The translations under genes were made by a program, and so were the position numbers. A DNA stretch of 64,000 bases from contig VZRG01000754.1 in NCBI GenBank assembly GCA_013397435.1, forward strand, positions 186,001 through 250,000. Reading direction: 5' to 3'. Origin of the DNA: Erythrocercus mccallii (Eukaryota; Chordata; Aves; Passeriformes; Dicruridae). The notes beneath the pieces are model-generated. The model was given only the letters and a program-made list of their open reading frames with translations. It was not told where the DNA came from and made no database searches. Below, in pieces: positions 13,155 to 25,700 of this stretch; position 1 is the first letter of the stretch, and the number at the start of each line of letters is the position of its first letter.

Positions 13155-13272
13155 AGCAGCAGCAGCAGCAGCAGCAGAAGGAGAAGAAGAAGAAGAAGAA
13201 GAAGAAGAAGAAGAAGAAGAAGAAGAAGAAGAAGAAGAAGAAGAAGAGGTAGCAGCAGAAGCAGCAGCAGCC
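13155..13272. repeat. Compound (AGC)n-(GAA)n-(AGC)n microsatellite
   Basis: (AGC)7 at 13,155-13,175 is followed by an uninterrupted 74-base purine tract, mostly GAA units, at 13,176-13,249, then a single T and a second AGC-rich run at 13,251-13,272. Frames through it encode only homopolymer runs of Ser, Arg/Lys or Phe, so they are not genes. Long GAA/TTC tracts of this kind are known to adopt triplex (H-DNA) structures and to be length-unstable. Confidence 0.97.
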
Positions 13273-13275
13273 ACA

Positions 13276-16200
13276 GCCTCTTTCACAGGCAGGCATGCAT
13301 TTCAGCAGCTGCCACCACAGTGAGAGCACGGTGGTTCAGCAGTAAAAAGGCTGGATCCAGGCAGTCACATGAACAGGACAATGCATAAACAAGGTCTGCA
13401 ATTACTCAGCTGACTCCCTTCCCCAAAGCTGAGCATAAATACATATTAGAGCAAAGCCAGACTGGTAGCTCGGTTATTTTTCCGTCCTTTGGCCAACGAG
13501 TCTGTGGTGGCTCCATTTGGATCATGTATCCTCAGCATTCCTGTGATCAGTCATCAGGACAGTGTCTTGAAACAAGTGGTAAGCTGAAGCAAGCTTTATG
13601 GAGAGCTGCCAATTTCTCTTCCTTCTCTTCCTAGCTACTTTTCCCAAGGAACTTTCCCTTCAAATGAGTGTCTGAGATATGATGGCTAAATGTATGAACA
13701 GTAAAGCACATATACATGTGTAGTATTTGAGTCAGAGATGTGCAGTAATTGTTTCACAACCATTTGGGTCTTGTATTAGAATTGTCAAGGCACAAATTTT
13801 TGTCTTCTCATTGAGAAATTTGCTTTCATGAAGGTAACTATATGTCCTATCTGTTTTATCTTGTTTTGTGATTTCCTTGGTGTTGTTTGTAAGCAACACT
13901 TCCCATAGCTTGAATTTCAGAAATTTATGTTTCAAAAAGCATCCACTAGAAACCAGAGTGTAACCTGATACTTCCAGAAGAGATACACTTGTTGCCTACA
14001 TTTCACTGAGATCATATTATTTTGCAAAAAGAAAGGCTTTTTAATGTCCCAAATCCTTTTCTCACCTTTTTGAAATTTATCCAGAGCACTGTGTGCATTG
14101 CATTCAGGCTTGTGGCTTGTGAGGCATTACGCAATGGGACAGTGTAGCAAACAGATTTTGGAAGCGCTGTGCAGGCAGATGGCAATTCTGGAGATGGGCT
14201 GGCCCAGGGACACAGGCATGCTGTGTACCAGCTAGACCAAAGGCTGTGGGTGACAGGGAGCCGAGCCATGGTCACCCATGTGGGGTCATAGCTACCCCCA
14301 GTAAAGTGAGCTGGTTGCCTCACACCACTGGCCCTCCTACCAAGGCTTGCCCAGGGTCCCTGGTTGCTGCCAGCCACCTCAAGGCTTTCAGGCTTGGCAA
14401 TGCACACTCCTTAAAGAGCCCCAAGTTTGCTTGTTTCTAAGAATGTCTATTCAGCATATTTTGGGAAGGGGCTGCAAAAGGTTGGTATCAAATAAGGACA
14501 CAAAACAAGGCAAGCAAAGGCTCAGTGTGATGGGAGTACTGGCCTATGTGCAGAAGGTCCTAGGGAGCTTCTGCAGCTGCTGGTGTCAGGGCACCCTGAG
14601 TGTCCTCTGCTCCATCCCTGAGCCATGGTTACACAAATGTGCGGTTGTCAGGACACCACAACTGTGTGGGAGGTGGTGCCAGGCAAGCTTCAGAACCTTT
14701 CATGTACTTCTCTTTTCTACTGTCAGCCCCTCATATCTCCAGGTAACTTAGAAAGCCTGTCAGCATCCTCCATGAATGCTCAATACTGTCCTTTCCAACA
14801 CGTGCAAGGGCAGGGCTTCTCCACTGTGCAAAGGGTGTCATGGTGCTACAGAAGTATCTCGAGCATGAGGCCAATGAGATGTCCACCAAGGACTTCACCA
14901 GCAGGCACACTATTGCTTTTCTTTATAGTCTGTCTGCCGGGGCACAAACTCTCCTGTTCCACTATATGTGTACCTTCTGCTAAATTCAAGATCTTATACC
15001 TATCCCAAACATTAATTAGTACCTTTATTTGCAACCACAGAGCATGACACACCTGACCTCTTTCCAGCTCTTCATAACCCTAGCACAGTGGCTGGGCACA
15101 CTGCTGGAGGAGGGGGAAGGCTGTTCTTTCCACCAGCCAGCCCTGCTGCTGCATGCTCATGCCATGGGCAGCAGGACTGCTGCTTGCCTGGCTGCTCTTG
15201 TGGAGAATTCACAACCATGATCTCTGCACTGCTGTCACACCAGCAGGCCCAGGGAACATAGACAAAACCTCCAGATATACTGCCTTGAGGAGGTCTGATG
15301 GGGTGTGAGGAGGAGCCTGGCAATGTGTGCTGCCTGTTTGTGGGTTTTCACCTTCTCAGTCAATGGAAACTTGCCCACCACCTAGTTTTGGAGCCAGTGG
15401 ACCCATCTAGATTCACTTGTGGTAGCTTACTGAGGATATACTGTCTGGACAATTGTCTTAAAGCATAATCCCCATAGAAGCCACCTTGGGAAAGCTCCTG
15501 ATGACTCTTAGCTGGCATTGAGTCATATCTGCAAGTCATCTTTTTCAGACATCCTGACCATGCTGAAAGTCTGCTGAAGGGAACCTTCATAATCTATTTG
15601 AGTGGCCTGCAAAACCAAGTACCAGAGACAAAACCCTGGCTAACCAATGGAGCTAGGAGTGTGTTAGTAGTCAGACTTCCTTTCCTGCGTTTTGTCTATG
15701 GGCAGAGCAGGGAGTGAGTGCAACTCCACTAGTGTGCAAATCAGTCTCTACAGATGGTCCATTTACACAAAGCCAGCTCAGCCATGAGGAGGGAAAGGTG
15801 ATCTTTCAAAGTCAGGTTTTGGTAGAAGTAAATGGAACAAAGGCAGGGGGCAGGGGGAGAGAAGAAGGTGGACACAATGGGTCTTATTTTCATTGGAGTA
15901 TGAAGAGGAAGCACAATGAGTGAGAGAGTTCATAAGTCAATATGATACCTACGTGGCTATTCAGATTTTATCTTGCAGAAGTGTAACAGTTTGTACCCTG
16001 GATTTGAGACTTTGTGTTGGTGGGAACAGCAAGCATCCCAATTTTGCGTATTTTGCAGGAACATAAAAAGGAGATGAATCACATATTTTATGGGGACATA
16101 ATGGCATCTAAGTAGACATTGAGTAAACTTTCTTAAAGCAGTTATATTTACCACTTATCTTCTGTCTGCTGGAGACCAGTAGTATTCTAGTAGAAGATTG

Positions 16201-19200
16201 TGTCTGAACATTTGATTTTTTAATTTGGTTATAAAACTGTCAGAGAAATTCAAGACTGATCCAAAGTGAAATTTCATTTTACTTTTCTTGCAGAAATTCT
16301 AGTCCAAGAGATGGCTCTTCTGAGTCATGCAAAAACCAATTTCTGACACAAGATATATGTATCATCCCCACCTGAGGTATTTCTAATGAGACCACACGAA
16401 TATAAAGATATCTGTCTAGAAATTATTCACAAAAGAGTATGGACTTATGTTTCTCGTGTCTCCAGTGAATACTCAATTCAGTTATTATTCACTGTTCTTC
16501 ATCAGGCTGTCTCAGTCTCTTCTATCAAACTTAATTCTTCTTGCATGCAGCTCTTACATGTGTTTTGCTTGTTAGACATTGAAAGCCCTGGTTGCTAAGG
16601 TACAGTGTGTTTCATGATCACAACATAGGGCTAGTTGAAAATCAGCAGTCTCCACATGCTGTGTACTTTTGGTTATCCATTTCATCCAGTGATTATTGAA
16701 AGGTTTTAGGAAGACAGTGTAACGATAGACTGATGTTATTGCAGCCACTTGCAAATGTACAGGTCAGTCTGAGAAGCTGAGAAACATGTGAGGTGCAGGT
16801 ACCCAAATTTTCAGTAAGTGAGCTCAATCAGCACAGCAGAAGTCTGTTGTCCACTATGTGTGATCAACCTAGAGAGCTCTTATCTTTCCCTGGAATGCAG
16901 CAAAAGCATATTTTTTTATTTAACTCTTCAGCTAGGGGAGCGAGGGGTGTCACTGGTTCCACCATGTTTTCACGTGCCAGATTAGGATTTTAAACACCAG
17001 TCTTAATACAATACATGTCTGCATCAGGCAGCGCCACAAACCATGGTGGCTCTCATCGCTCAAAGTGAGAAAGGTTAAATGTCTGCTCACTTATTTGACA
17101 GGTCAAAACCTTTCTTTATAAACTGTTTGATGTGAGGTGTATGTCATATTCTGTATTTCATAAAGAGCTGATCTCTTTTGGAACACTAGCAGTGTTGTCG
17201 GGTTTTGATTGAGATAATGTTGTCACCTCTCTTTCTAGTAAGAGAGCTGCTGTAACTTACAATTTGGTTTTCAGTCTAAATGGTTATTTTTACTATCTCT
17301 CAATGTGTGTTTTGCTAATATGTACTTCATGAAATGCACAGATTCTGAAAATGTCCAAAATGTCTCTCTCAGCCAAGTAGTTTGCTGTCATAGTCTTGAG
17401 AAACAAGGTACAAAGAAGATGGAATTCATTCCCTTGCTTGAGGGGGTGGTGCGCGCACTGTTGGGAATTGCTGCCCAGCTTCTGCCACAAACTGATATCA
17501 GCATCTCAGTTCATGTTTTCTAGTCTCTTTAGTGCAAAAACAAGTGCTGGATCATTAAATATTTTCCACTCTGGCCTTGCTACAAGGTTTGTTTGCCTCA
17601 CTATAAGCCACCACAGCTTGACACCCTCCAGCTCACCTGACAGACCCAGGGAGGGTGTTTTATATCAGCCACTCCGGGCTCCTTCTTTAACTGCCAGCTG
17701 AAGAGAAACACATTTCCTCAGGTCTTAGTTCAATACCTGTCACCAGCTGCCTAATGTTTTCTGTTCACTTTAGAGATAGAGGAATGTGTTGGGGCAATCA
17801 TCTGTTGCCTAAGACTGGACCATCCCGTCATTTTAGCAGTTAACTAAGATATTTTAAATTTTACCTAGTTCCAGAGCAAAAAAGATCCCTGAAAGTCAGC
17901 CAGATTATGCACATTAACATGAATTCATTTCCTTGTGAATGTCTTTTATTAAAACTATCAGATCCTTCTTTCCTCTCACATCTCAGCCACCAGAACCAGG
18001 CAATATTTTCAGTGACTATACAGCATTTATCACACATATGGAAGTTAGGCTAGTTATTCTGAGACACTCACAGAGCAGCACACATCCCATTAGACAATGT
18101 TCACTACTATACAAGGGCATTTCCCCAAATATATTTCATTGAGAGGAATACCCAAATACATGGAACTTGTGGTCCACTATAAGCAGCCTTTTGCGAACCA
18201 ACATAAATACAGTAATGTGATAGCTCTAATTTTGTTCTGTAGTGACAACACTTGTCCAAGTCTAGCATGGAGTGGTTTCATTGTACATGTCTGACAATTG
18301 CTTGATTATTCAGACTGGATATAATTTATTAGCTTTATTTTCCTTCCTTCTTAGCACTGTAATTGTTTATTTTGCAAATTTTATTTTCTGAAGCAAATGA
18401 GGGTAAAGGCTAACTAAAATAGTTATGAGTTCTAAAGAAAGCATCTCACAACGATCATAGTATCTAGTAGCACTGAAAATTCACAGCATATTTCAGCAGA
18501 AGTCTGTCAGTCCTGAAGAGGCCATGGTACTGCAATGACCATGCTGACCTTCAGATTGTTTGACTGTGTTTTGGGGCAACTGTTGATGTCCCCTAAATAT
18601 CACAGCAAGGCAAAAATCTTGTAGAAGATGTATACGCTGAAAAATGTCTGTATATATGTAAGGGAAGCCATGTTTTATGTGTGTTTATGTGTGTTTCCCA
18701 GATTAACTCTTCAGGATTTCTGGTTATTTTACAGAGTGTTGAGGTGGAGTGTTGAACTCAGTTGATGTGGTGCCTTTGCCGTGTGTTATTTTGGTGAATT
18801 CTGCTAAAAGCAGTCTAACTAACTGACTTTGAATTAACATTCTGATAGTGAGACAAAGATTTGGCAGACAATCTGCTAAGATGACTTGAAGATGTGTGAC
18901 TGGGAGTCATATTACTTTATACTATAAAAGTCCAGTCCACTTTCATAGAGTTAGGTTCCTCTAATGTATTCCTTCTTGGAGTGTGCTTATGAATTTTCCT
19001 CCCTTGGATAAGGGGATGCCCACCGAAGATACTCCTCAAGGCTAGGAGAAAGAGACCTGCTTACAAGTGATGATATAGGTTAGTTACATCAATCTCTATT
19101 TAATAATAGTTTCTTTTTGTCAGCTTTAATTTAATTACTTTAATACAATTGCATTGATATAGTGCACCATCCTATACTATCTTTTTAGCAGTTTTAGTTT

Positions 19201-20277
19201 TTGTGCTGTGTAGTAAATACTTCTGATGAAGTCTAATCATAAATAATTCATATTATATAAATACATCTAATTTGACATCTTTAAATCCTGCTGGACAAAG
19301 TTTCTTCAGTTGTGACAAAGTCTAAGGGTAAGACTGGGTCTAACTGCACCCAGGCTCCTCTCTCAGCAGGAGTTTAGAATGCAAGGAGTCCTTGTGGCTC
19401 AGCAGCAGGGCTTCTCCAATAATGTCTGAAGCTCCCACTGCACCTGTGACACCATGACAAAGTTACGCAAGCTTTAAGCAATGTGAAAGCCTATAAAAGC
19501 ACTTGAAAGAGAAAGCAAAGGGCCTTTGAAAAGGAATCTTACAACTGCCATGGGAGGTAATGATTTTTCTTAAATCCCATTACTGCGCAGGAACCAAAAA
19601 ACTGCTGGAGCAAAGGGAAGATCAAGGCACTGGAGCCTGGTGCATGATTTTCTGGTGTAGACTGAGCAGCAATATTTTCAGGGTAGGCAACAAGACATAC
19701 TGCTGTCTCATTCAAGCTAGCCTCTATCTCATATTGAGTTGTTTCCAAGAGCAGCTCTTCTTTTAACTTGTATGTATAAGCCTGTTAATTAGAGAAAAAT
19801 ACCAACATACATCCTGTCACCTACTCTTGGTTTCTAACTACTACCTCAAATATCTGCCTTTACAAATGACCTAGGGTAGAGATTGTTAAAAATGTCTTTG
19901 TCATATATCCAGCTACACAGATGCCTTATCTATCTTGTTTGCATATGAATTCCATGGATACATGCAAAAAGCCATTATTGAATTCTTCTCCTCAAGGCTT
20001 GGGACGAAGGCTCATTTCTTCCTTGTGCAACTGTTCCTGTGATCTCCATGGCTGTTACCTGACTATTTATGGAGGCAATATTGCATCTGTTATGTGTAGA
20101 GCTGGTTCTTTGGTCAGCCTGGTAAACAGCAATATGCTGACTTCTGCTGACAGTATTTGCTTTTAAGGCCTTTTTGATTGTTGCTGAGGAAGAGATCATT
20201 ATTATTACTTACATCTTGTACAATTGAAATGTGTTTTTAAGGGACAAAATTGTAGGCCAGTTCACCTGCTCTCTGAA
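13276..20277. other. Unique non-coding sequence
   Basis: Seven kilobases without a supported gene. 14,100-15,350 is somewhat GC-richer and carries overlapping short frames on both strands. A single CACGTG E-box lies at 16,971-16,976. 18,900-19,300 is AT-rich. No repeat family recognised; an old transposon could be hidden by divergence. Confidence 0.55.
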
Positions 20278-20379
20278 TGTCCTAGGTTAAAATGTAAGAT
20301 GTGTCCAATGTATGTATTCTATCACCATCTTCATGGGCTGTTAAAACCAGGTGGGGCAGTGTTTGCCTTATCTTCTGTT

Positions 20380-20476
20380 AATGGGCCCATCAATGCTGTG
20401 CTGCATGACTCACAGGTAACTCCCTCCAGGAGCCCTCTCTGTTCAATGGGCTATCAAGGACCCACTGCATGACTCA
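20380..20476 (+). promoter_or_regulatory. Duplicated AP-1-containing unit in LTR U3
   Basis: A unit of about 33 bp beginning AATGGGC and ending CTGCATGACTCA occurs at 20,380-20,412 and 20,445-20,476. Each copy ends in the AP-1 consensus TGACTCA. Duplicated enhancer units in U3 are a known feature of retroviral LTRs. Activity in the host is not shown by sequence. Confidence 0.7.
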
Positions 20477-20540
20477 TAAAATGATATCAGCCCATTGTGA
20501 GATGCTCCATCCTGGGGGAGGAGCCAAGCATTGCCACCTG

Positions 20541-20549
20541 GATATAATC
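20541..20549 (+). promoter_or_regulatory. TATA-like box of the LTR
   Basis: GATATAATC lies about 220 bases before the ATTAAA signal, a plausible U3/R layout for a 538-bp LTR. Confidence 0.5.
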
Positions 20550-20758
20550 TGGGATTTGGGACAGCACAGGGGGCTTTTTACTCACTGGATTCCCAGAGGA
20601 CCAGAGCTACCAGACCTTTGTACGGGATCACTGCTTCAATAAGACCACTTTCATCTGGACTGCTACCATCACCCTAACTGTCAGGGTGTCAGGTTGTATT
20701 CTGTCAGTGGTTTTTGTACTATTGCATTTATTTTATTTTACTTCTTTCTTTTCCTTTT

Positions 20759-20764
20759 ATTAAA
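20759..20764 (+). terminator. LTR polyadenylation signal (ATTAAA)
   Basis: ATTAAA about 50 bases before the LTR 3' end, inside T-rich sequence; position and variant suit an avian retroviral LTR. Confidence 0.55.
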
Positions 20765-20815
20765 TTGTATTACTGACTTGGAATCTCTCACTGGTTTTAT
20801 TTTCAAACCAGCACA

Positions 20816-23800
20816 CTGGACCAAATGAGAAAGTCTCATTTAGCCATACCTATCTGAAGAGGTGCAAGAATATTTACTACTAACACAAAAGTTTTCTTAT
20901 AGGTCATGAAAGCCCTGGTGGGGTAGCAAAGTTAGATTGATATTTCTTTGCAAGAAAGACCACAAATCTGATGGCATTTCTAGAAACAAAGTCTCACTGA
21001 CTGTTCCCACCTGTCCACCATCTCTGAGTGTTGGATTTCTCCCTCGTAGGTTGCTTATGGGGTGCAAATCTGAGAGTTTATCAGGAGGTGAGTGTGGCCG
21101 TGATGTGTAACTCACTTCCAATGAGTGTGAATGGCAGCACACGGAGTATGGAGGCAGAGACCCTGTCTGTCAGCTTGCAAGGAAGCATTAGTGTTCCTGT
21201 GCATGCTGTTGCCATGGCAAGCCTCAGCAATCACAACTCCACAAGTAGGAGAAGTGGAGATAGTGTGTGTATGTTCAGATGGCTCACCGCACACTGAGAG
21301 GTACATGCTATGGCAGTGATGTTAGAGTGAGGCATAAGTGCAGTTGTTAGTAAAAAAGGGAGGAAAAGGAGAGGAGGAGATAGGTGAATGCTCCAGTAAT
21401 ATGGTTGGAAGTATAAACAAAGAGATGCTGTGAACTGAAGAAAGAGAAGAAAGGCAAAAATGGAAATGAGAGTTCTGTAGTAGTTCCTCACAAGATGTTA
21501 TCATCTATTCATATAGGAATGGAGAAGAAGAAAGTAACTAGCAGGCTACTCACTAAAGGGGCCCTGAGGTTTTTTTAGACATCTCTGTGTTAGTTTACAG
21601 GACAGGCAGCCAGCATAAAAAGTGGATGTGGTTTCAGTGAGCAGAGCTATTCCAAGTAGGAAAAAAACAATGTTTATTCAAATGCAGTGAGTGCATGACT
21701 ATGCAAGTTCACAGGACAAATTTCCCAATGTCTTGAGAGCAGTACTGAGAAAAAGCACCACTGCTTTGGTGTGACCCCAGAGAGAGCCCTTCCTCCTGCC
21801 ACAGCTTTAAAAAGTACTTATTCAACCATTGCACTGCTGACCTGCAGGGAAGTGTGAAACTAATGCTGGCAGGTCTCCTCCTCAGGACCCTCATGTTCCC
21901 TGTGAGGCTGCCCGGGGTGTCTCGGACCTGCAGGAGTACAGCTGAGAAGTGCTTTGCACACTGGCAACCCAGTGGTGCTGATGTTCTCTGGTCGTACACT
22001 CTCCACCTTTCCTACTTCTCTACTCTCCTTGTCTTACAGCCCATAGACTCATGCAAGATGTGTAGTGATATTTTTCACTTGTCCTTGACCTCTGGGAGCA
22101 AAGAATTAGCCACAGACTGGTCAGTCTCTTGAGAGACATTGTTTAAAGTAGAAAGCCCATACTCAGCACTGACTATAATGCTTCTGCTCTTGCTTTTACT
22201 GATTTAAAGCAGAAACAACTTGACAGAGGAGAAGGATGCTACACCTTCTAGGAAATCAGATCCTGCTTATTTAAGTACTGGTCTCTTTACGCCAAATCCA
22301 ATTTCCCATCCTTTTGGCCAATGCACTTTTACTATAGACTGGAAGCTGGGGAAGAGATTAAAACATAAAAGAAGGAAAGAGATTATGATATCAGATCTAT
22401 GTGGCAGGATTAGTAATGAAGAGATCAAGCACCAGTGCCCATTTTGCTGAGGGACTGTTTTCTGTGCAGCAGTTAAGCCTTCACCTCTTGCTCTACTGAT
22501 TCATGCATGGTCCAGCCCTTCAGAGTGATCCCAGAGTTAGCCCTTTGTGAAAGGTTGTGCTCTTTATTTATTTTTCCCCATCAGCAAAGCATAAAGGGCA
22601 AGGCTTGCATATTTTTTTTCTTTCCCACTAGTTTCCTCCTCTCCCAGCACTGCATTCTGTGCTGTTGCTGGCAGGACACCATGTTATTGCTGTAGCAGAC
22701 CAAATGCAAACTTGCCAGCATTGTTGTTTATCATTTAATCATACTGAGTAAGTTCAGCATTTGTGAAGAAATCATATTTATTTATTAGTTTCCACTAATT
22801 TGGAAAGCACTTGAACCTGACTTTACTTGTTGATGTGAGAGAATGATACTAATCCCTTCTACTCTTGTACTCTGGTGAAGTTTTAGTCTCTCCCTGGGTC
22901 AATGACAACACTTTACCCAGGCAAAATGCTGTGCCCAACAGATGAGGGTGGTGTGCTGGTGGGAGGGGTATAGTGGGGGAAAAAGGGCATGAAGGGGGTT
23001 GGAGGGTGGGAATAAGGGCAGTATCCTGATAGATAGAAATCAGTAACATTTCTTTCAATGAGCACCTTCTTATTCCTGGAGACAAAGTGCTGATAAATAA
23101 ACCCCCAACAGCAGCAATGCTTGCAGAGAGAAAACAGCTTCCTGCCTCCCACAGTAACTGATGACTAGGACAGCATCTAGTTATGATATTCAGCTTGGCT
23201 TCTGCTCATCTGACACTGCACAGTCTTGTTTATGTACAATCTGTCCTGCATTATTGCTTTCTCTTTACAGCAAAAGAGGTCTCAGGCAGCTAAGGGAAAC
23301 GACAGAAGTACTGTGAAAATTGCACAATTTACATAGTTGTTTGTCCCTTTCCTCGAGATCCCTGTGAAAACAACGCCTGCTGATGATCATGAGAGGAAGA
23401 AAACAAATCTTGATTTCCTTTTCTGCAAGCACACAAGGAAGCTGGCACTTAATTAATAACATGCTGCAAAATAACCCTCTGCAATTACAGAAGGTATTGG
23501 CCACAAACTGTGTGCTGCTCAGGGTACTGGGGCAGTGGGGCCATCATCATTCATATCCCAATAATTGTTTCCAGTGCTGACTTTTCAGGCACAAAATACA
23601 CTGCAAGAGCTGGAATCCAAAATACAAAGGACTCTCTCCTTGTTTTCTTCGTTAAAGCCTTCTCAGTGTAGCACCCTGGCACTGGGCAGTAGCTTCTGAA
23701 CCTACTCTGTAAGCTGCATGATTACCATGTGTTTGGAAGCTGTTTGTAAATGTAAATTTGGAAGTCAGTCTCTCAGTAGCTACACTACTACCCTTTGGAG

Positions 23801-24872
23801 TTCTGCAGCATTAACTGTGGAAGCTGCCACTCTGCCCACTGTGAAGGTCTGTTGAACTGCACAAGTCTGGACACAGTCCCCATGCCCACTCCAGTCTTAT
23901 CCAATGGAGAGAGGAAACATCCATGGCTCATCCCTGCTTGGGGACAGCAGCTACTAAGGAAAGCAAAAGTGTTTTCAAGGAGCTTCGGTTAGGCAAAAAT
24001 CTTGTCCACTTGAGTATACACATATAGATCTTGAATTGACCAAATATACTAAAAAACAATAGGGATATGAATTGTAATCTGACACTCAGTTTAGCCAGTG
24101 TTGTCTAAAAAATTACAATAGGTGGTCAGTCAACTTCTCAGGGCCCTTTCAGTATGAATTTTTCATCTTCACAAGATGGGTTTTGCAGGAAATCTTCATT
24201 AGCTGTGGCCTTCACTAGGGTGCAGGTGCATGAGACGACTTTATGAACACGCAGATGCATGTATTTACAGATGTACATTATTGAAAGATCATCTGCAGGT
24301 ATGTGAATTGTCATTGTAGGACACAAAAGAAAGATGAGAGACTCTAAATATTTCAGAAGGCAAACAGCATAGAAAAAAGGTGCTATTGTCTAATTCTCAC
24401 TACATTTTATAAGATGTCCCAATACAGACTTAGCATGATTGGTGAAGGGGAATGACATCTCTCTAATCTCATTGGTTACACTAGAGAAACAGCAAAAGAC
24501 CACCTGGAGAAAGATTGTTTTGAGAAAGGATAGTTGTTTGCCAGGATTATTTTGAGAAGCAGCTTTCTCTAGAAATTTTTCCTTGGGAAAAACTTAGCAG
24601 CTGCTAGCAGGCTAAAATCTCTCAGACCCAGAAATATCAAGCCCACAGTGCACGTTTTGTAAAAAGGCACAAGTACACATGCAGTGATTTTTTTAAAACC
24701 ATGTGTGGAAACCTTTTTTACAAATGTACTGTTACACACGAATTTCACTAGCATTATGGGTGAATCTGTCCTTAGAGTGGAATGGAAGAATAAATGCATG
24801 GTACTTCTTGTTGAGATCCACAGCTTGTCCTGCAGACAAGTGCAAGTAGAATTACAGAACTATTGTCTAGAG
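20816..24872. other. Unique non-coding sequence
   Basis: No supported gene. It contains a G-rich quadruplex-forming candidate near 22,961-23,018 and a 14-bp direct repeat (GATTGTTTTGAGAA at 24,513, GATTATTTTGAGAA at 24,545). Confidence 0.55.
22961..23018 (+). other. Putative G-quadruplex cluster
   Basis: Eight runs of three or more G occur in 58 bases (22,961, 22,965, 22,975, 22,985, 22,994, 23,004, 23,008, 23,016). The first four runs fit the G3+N1-7 rule with loops of 1, 6 and 5 bases. No promoter is visible next to it. Confidence 0.6.
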
Positions 24873-25700
24873 TTATAGAAACAACACTGAATGATTTGGG
24901 TTGAAAGGCACATTAAAAATCATCTAGTTCCAACCTCCCAGCCATGGGCAGGGACACTCATCATGAGACCAGGTTCCTTAGAGCCCCATTCAACCTGGAT
25001 TTAAACACTTCCAGGGATGGGGCATCCACAGTTTCTCTGGGCAACCTGTCCTTGTTCTTCACTACTGTCTACATAAAAACTAACAGCTAATCTAAACCTG
25101 CTCTTTTTTAGTTTAAAACCATTGGCCCTTGCCTTGTCACTATCTGGCCTTATAAAAAGTCCCTCTTTTTCCATTTTATAAGCCCCTTTTAGGTACTGGA
25201 AGGCCATAGTTAGGTATCCTTGAGGCCTTCTCTTTCTTCAGGCTGAACAGCCCCCTTTCCCTCATCTTATCTTAGTAGAGACAGCTGCTCCATCCCTGTG
25301 GTCATCTTTATGGACTCCTTTGGATCCACCCTAACAAGTCCAAGTCCTTCTTGTGTTGAGATGGATGCAAGGTTCCAGGTGGGGTCTCACCAGAGCAGAG
25401 CAGAGGGTCAGAATCCCCTCCCTCCCCTGCTGCCCACGCTGCTTTGGATGCAGCCCAGGACATTTTTGGCTTTCTGGGCTGTGACCTCATGGTGTAGGCT
25501 CATCTCCAGCTTTTCATCCATGACAAACCCCAAGTCCTGCTCTGCAGGGCTGCTATCAATGCGTTGTTCTCCCAGACTGTGTTCATGACTAAGATTGTCC
25601 TCACCCAGGTGCAGCACCAAGTACCTGGACTTGTTGAACTTTGTGAGGTTCTTGTGGGCCCACTTCTCATTTTTGTCCAGGTTGCTAAAGAGATATCCTT
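24873..25700 (-). mobile_element. CR1 LINE 3' fragment
   Basis: Read on the - strand this is a typical 5'-truncated CR1 covering the C-terminal part of the reverse transcriptase ORF and the 3' UTR. On the + strand the hallmark blocks appear in the expected reverse order: a degraded ATTCTATG tail (24,873-24,890), GGTTGAAAGGCAC, CATCTAGTTCCAACC, CCATGGGCAGGGACAC, ACTTCCAGGGATGGGGCATC, AGTTTAAAACCATTG, CAGGTGGGGTCTCACCAGAG and TTGTTGAACTTTGTGAGGTT. Several stops and indels break the frame. 5' truncation is the normal result of target-primed reverse transcription, so this is an ordinary dead copy. Confidence 0.93.

Larger units (their letters stand above)
20278..20815 (+). mobile_element. Solo LTR of an endogenous retrovirus
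   Basis: The 538-bp unit starts TGTCCTAGG and ends CAGCACA, so it has TGT...ACA termini. It is flanked by CTGAA (20,273-20,277) and CTGGA (20,816-20,820), a 5-bp target duplication with one mismatch. Inside, in + orientation, are a TATA-like GATATAATC at 20,541, an ATTAAA polyadenylation signal at 20,759-20,764 in T-rich sequence, and a U3 direct repeat carrying TGACTCA at 20,406-20,412 and 20,470-20,476. No internal retroviral genes flank it, so it is a recombined solo LTR. A 5-bp duplication suggests an ERVL-like or related class, but the class is not certain. Confidence 0.8.

Noticed and set aside
12942..13388. Frames encoding poly-Ser, poly-Arg and poly-Phe
   Set aside because: They are translations of the AGC/GAA microsatellite in three frames on both strands.
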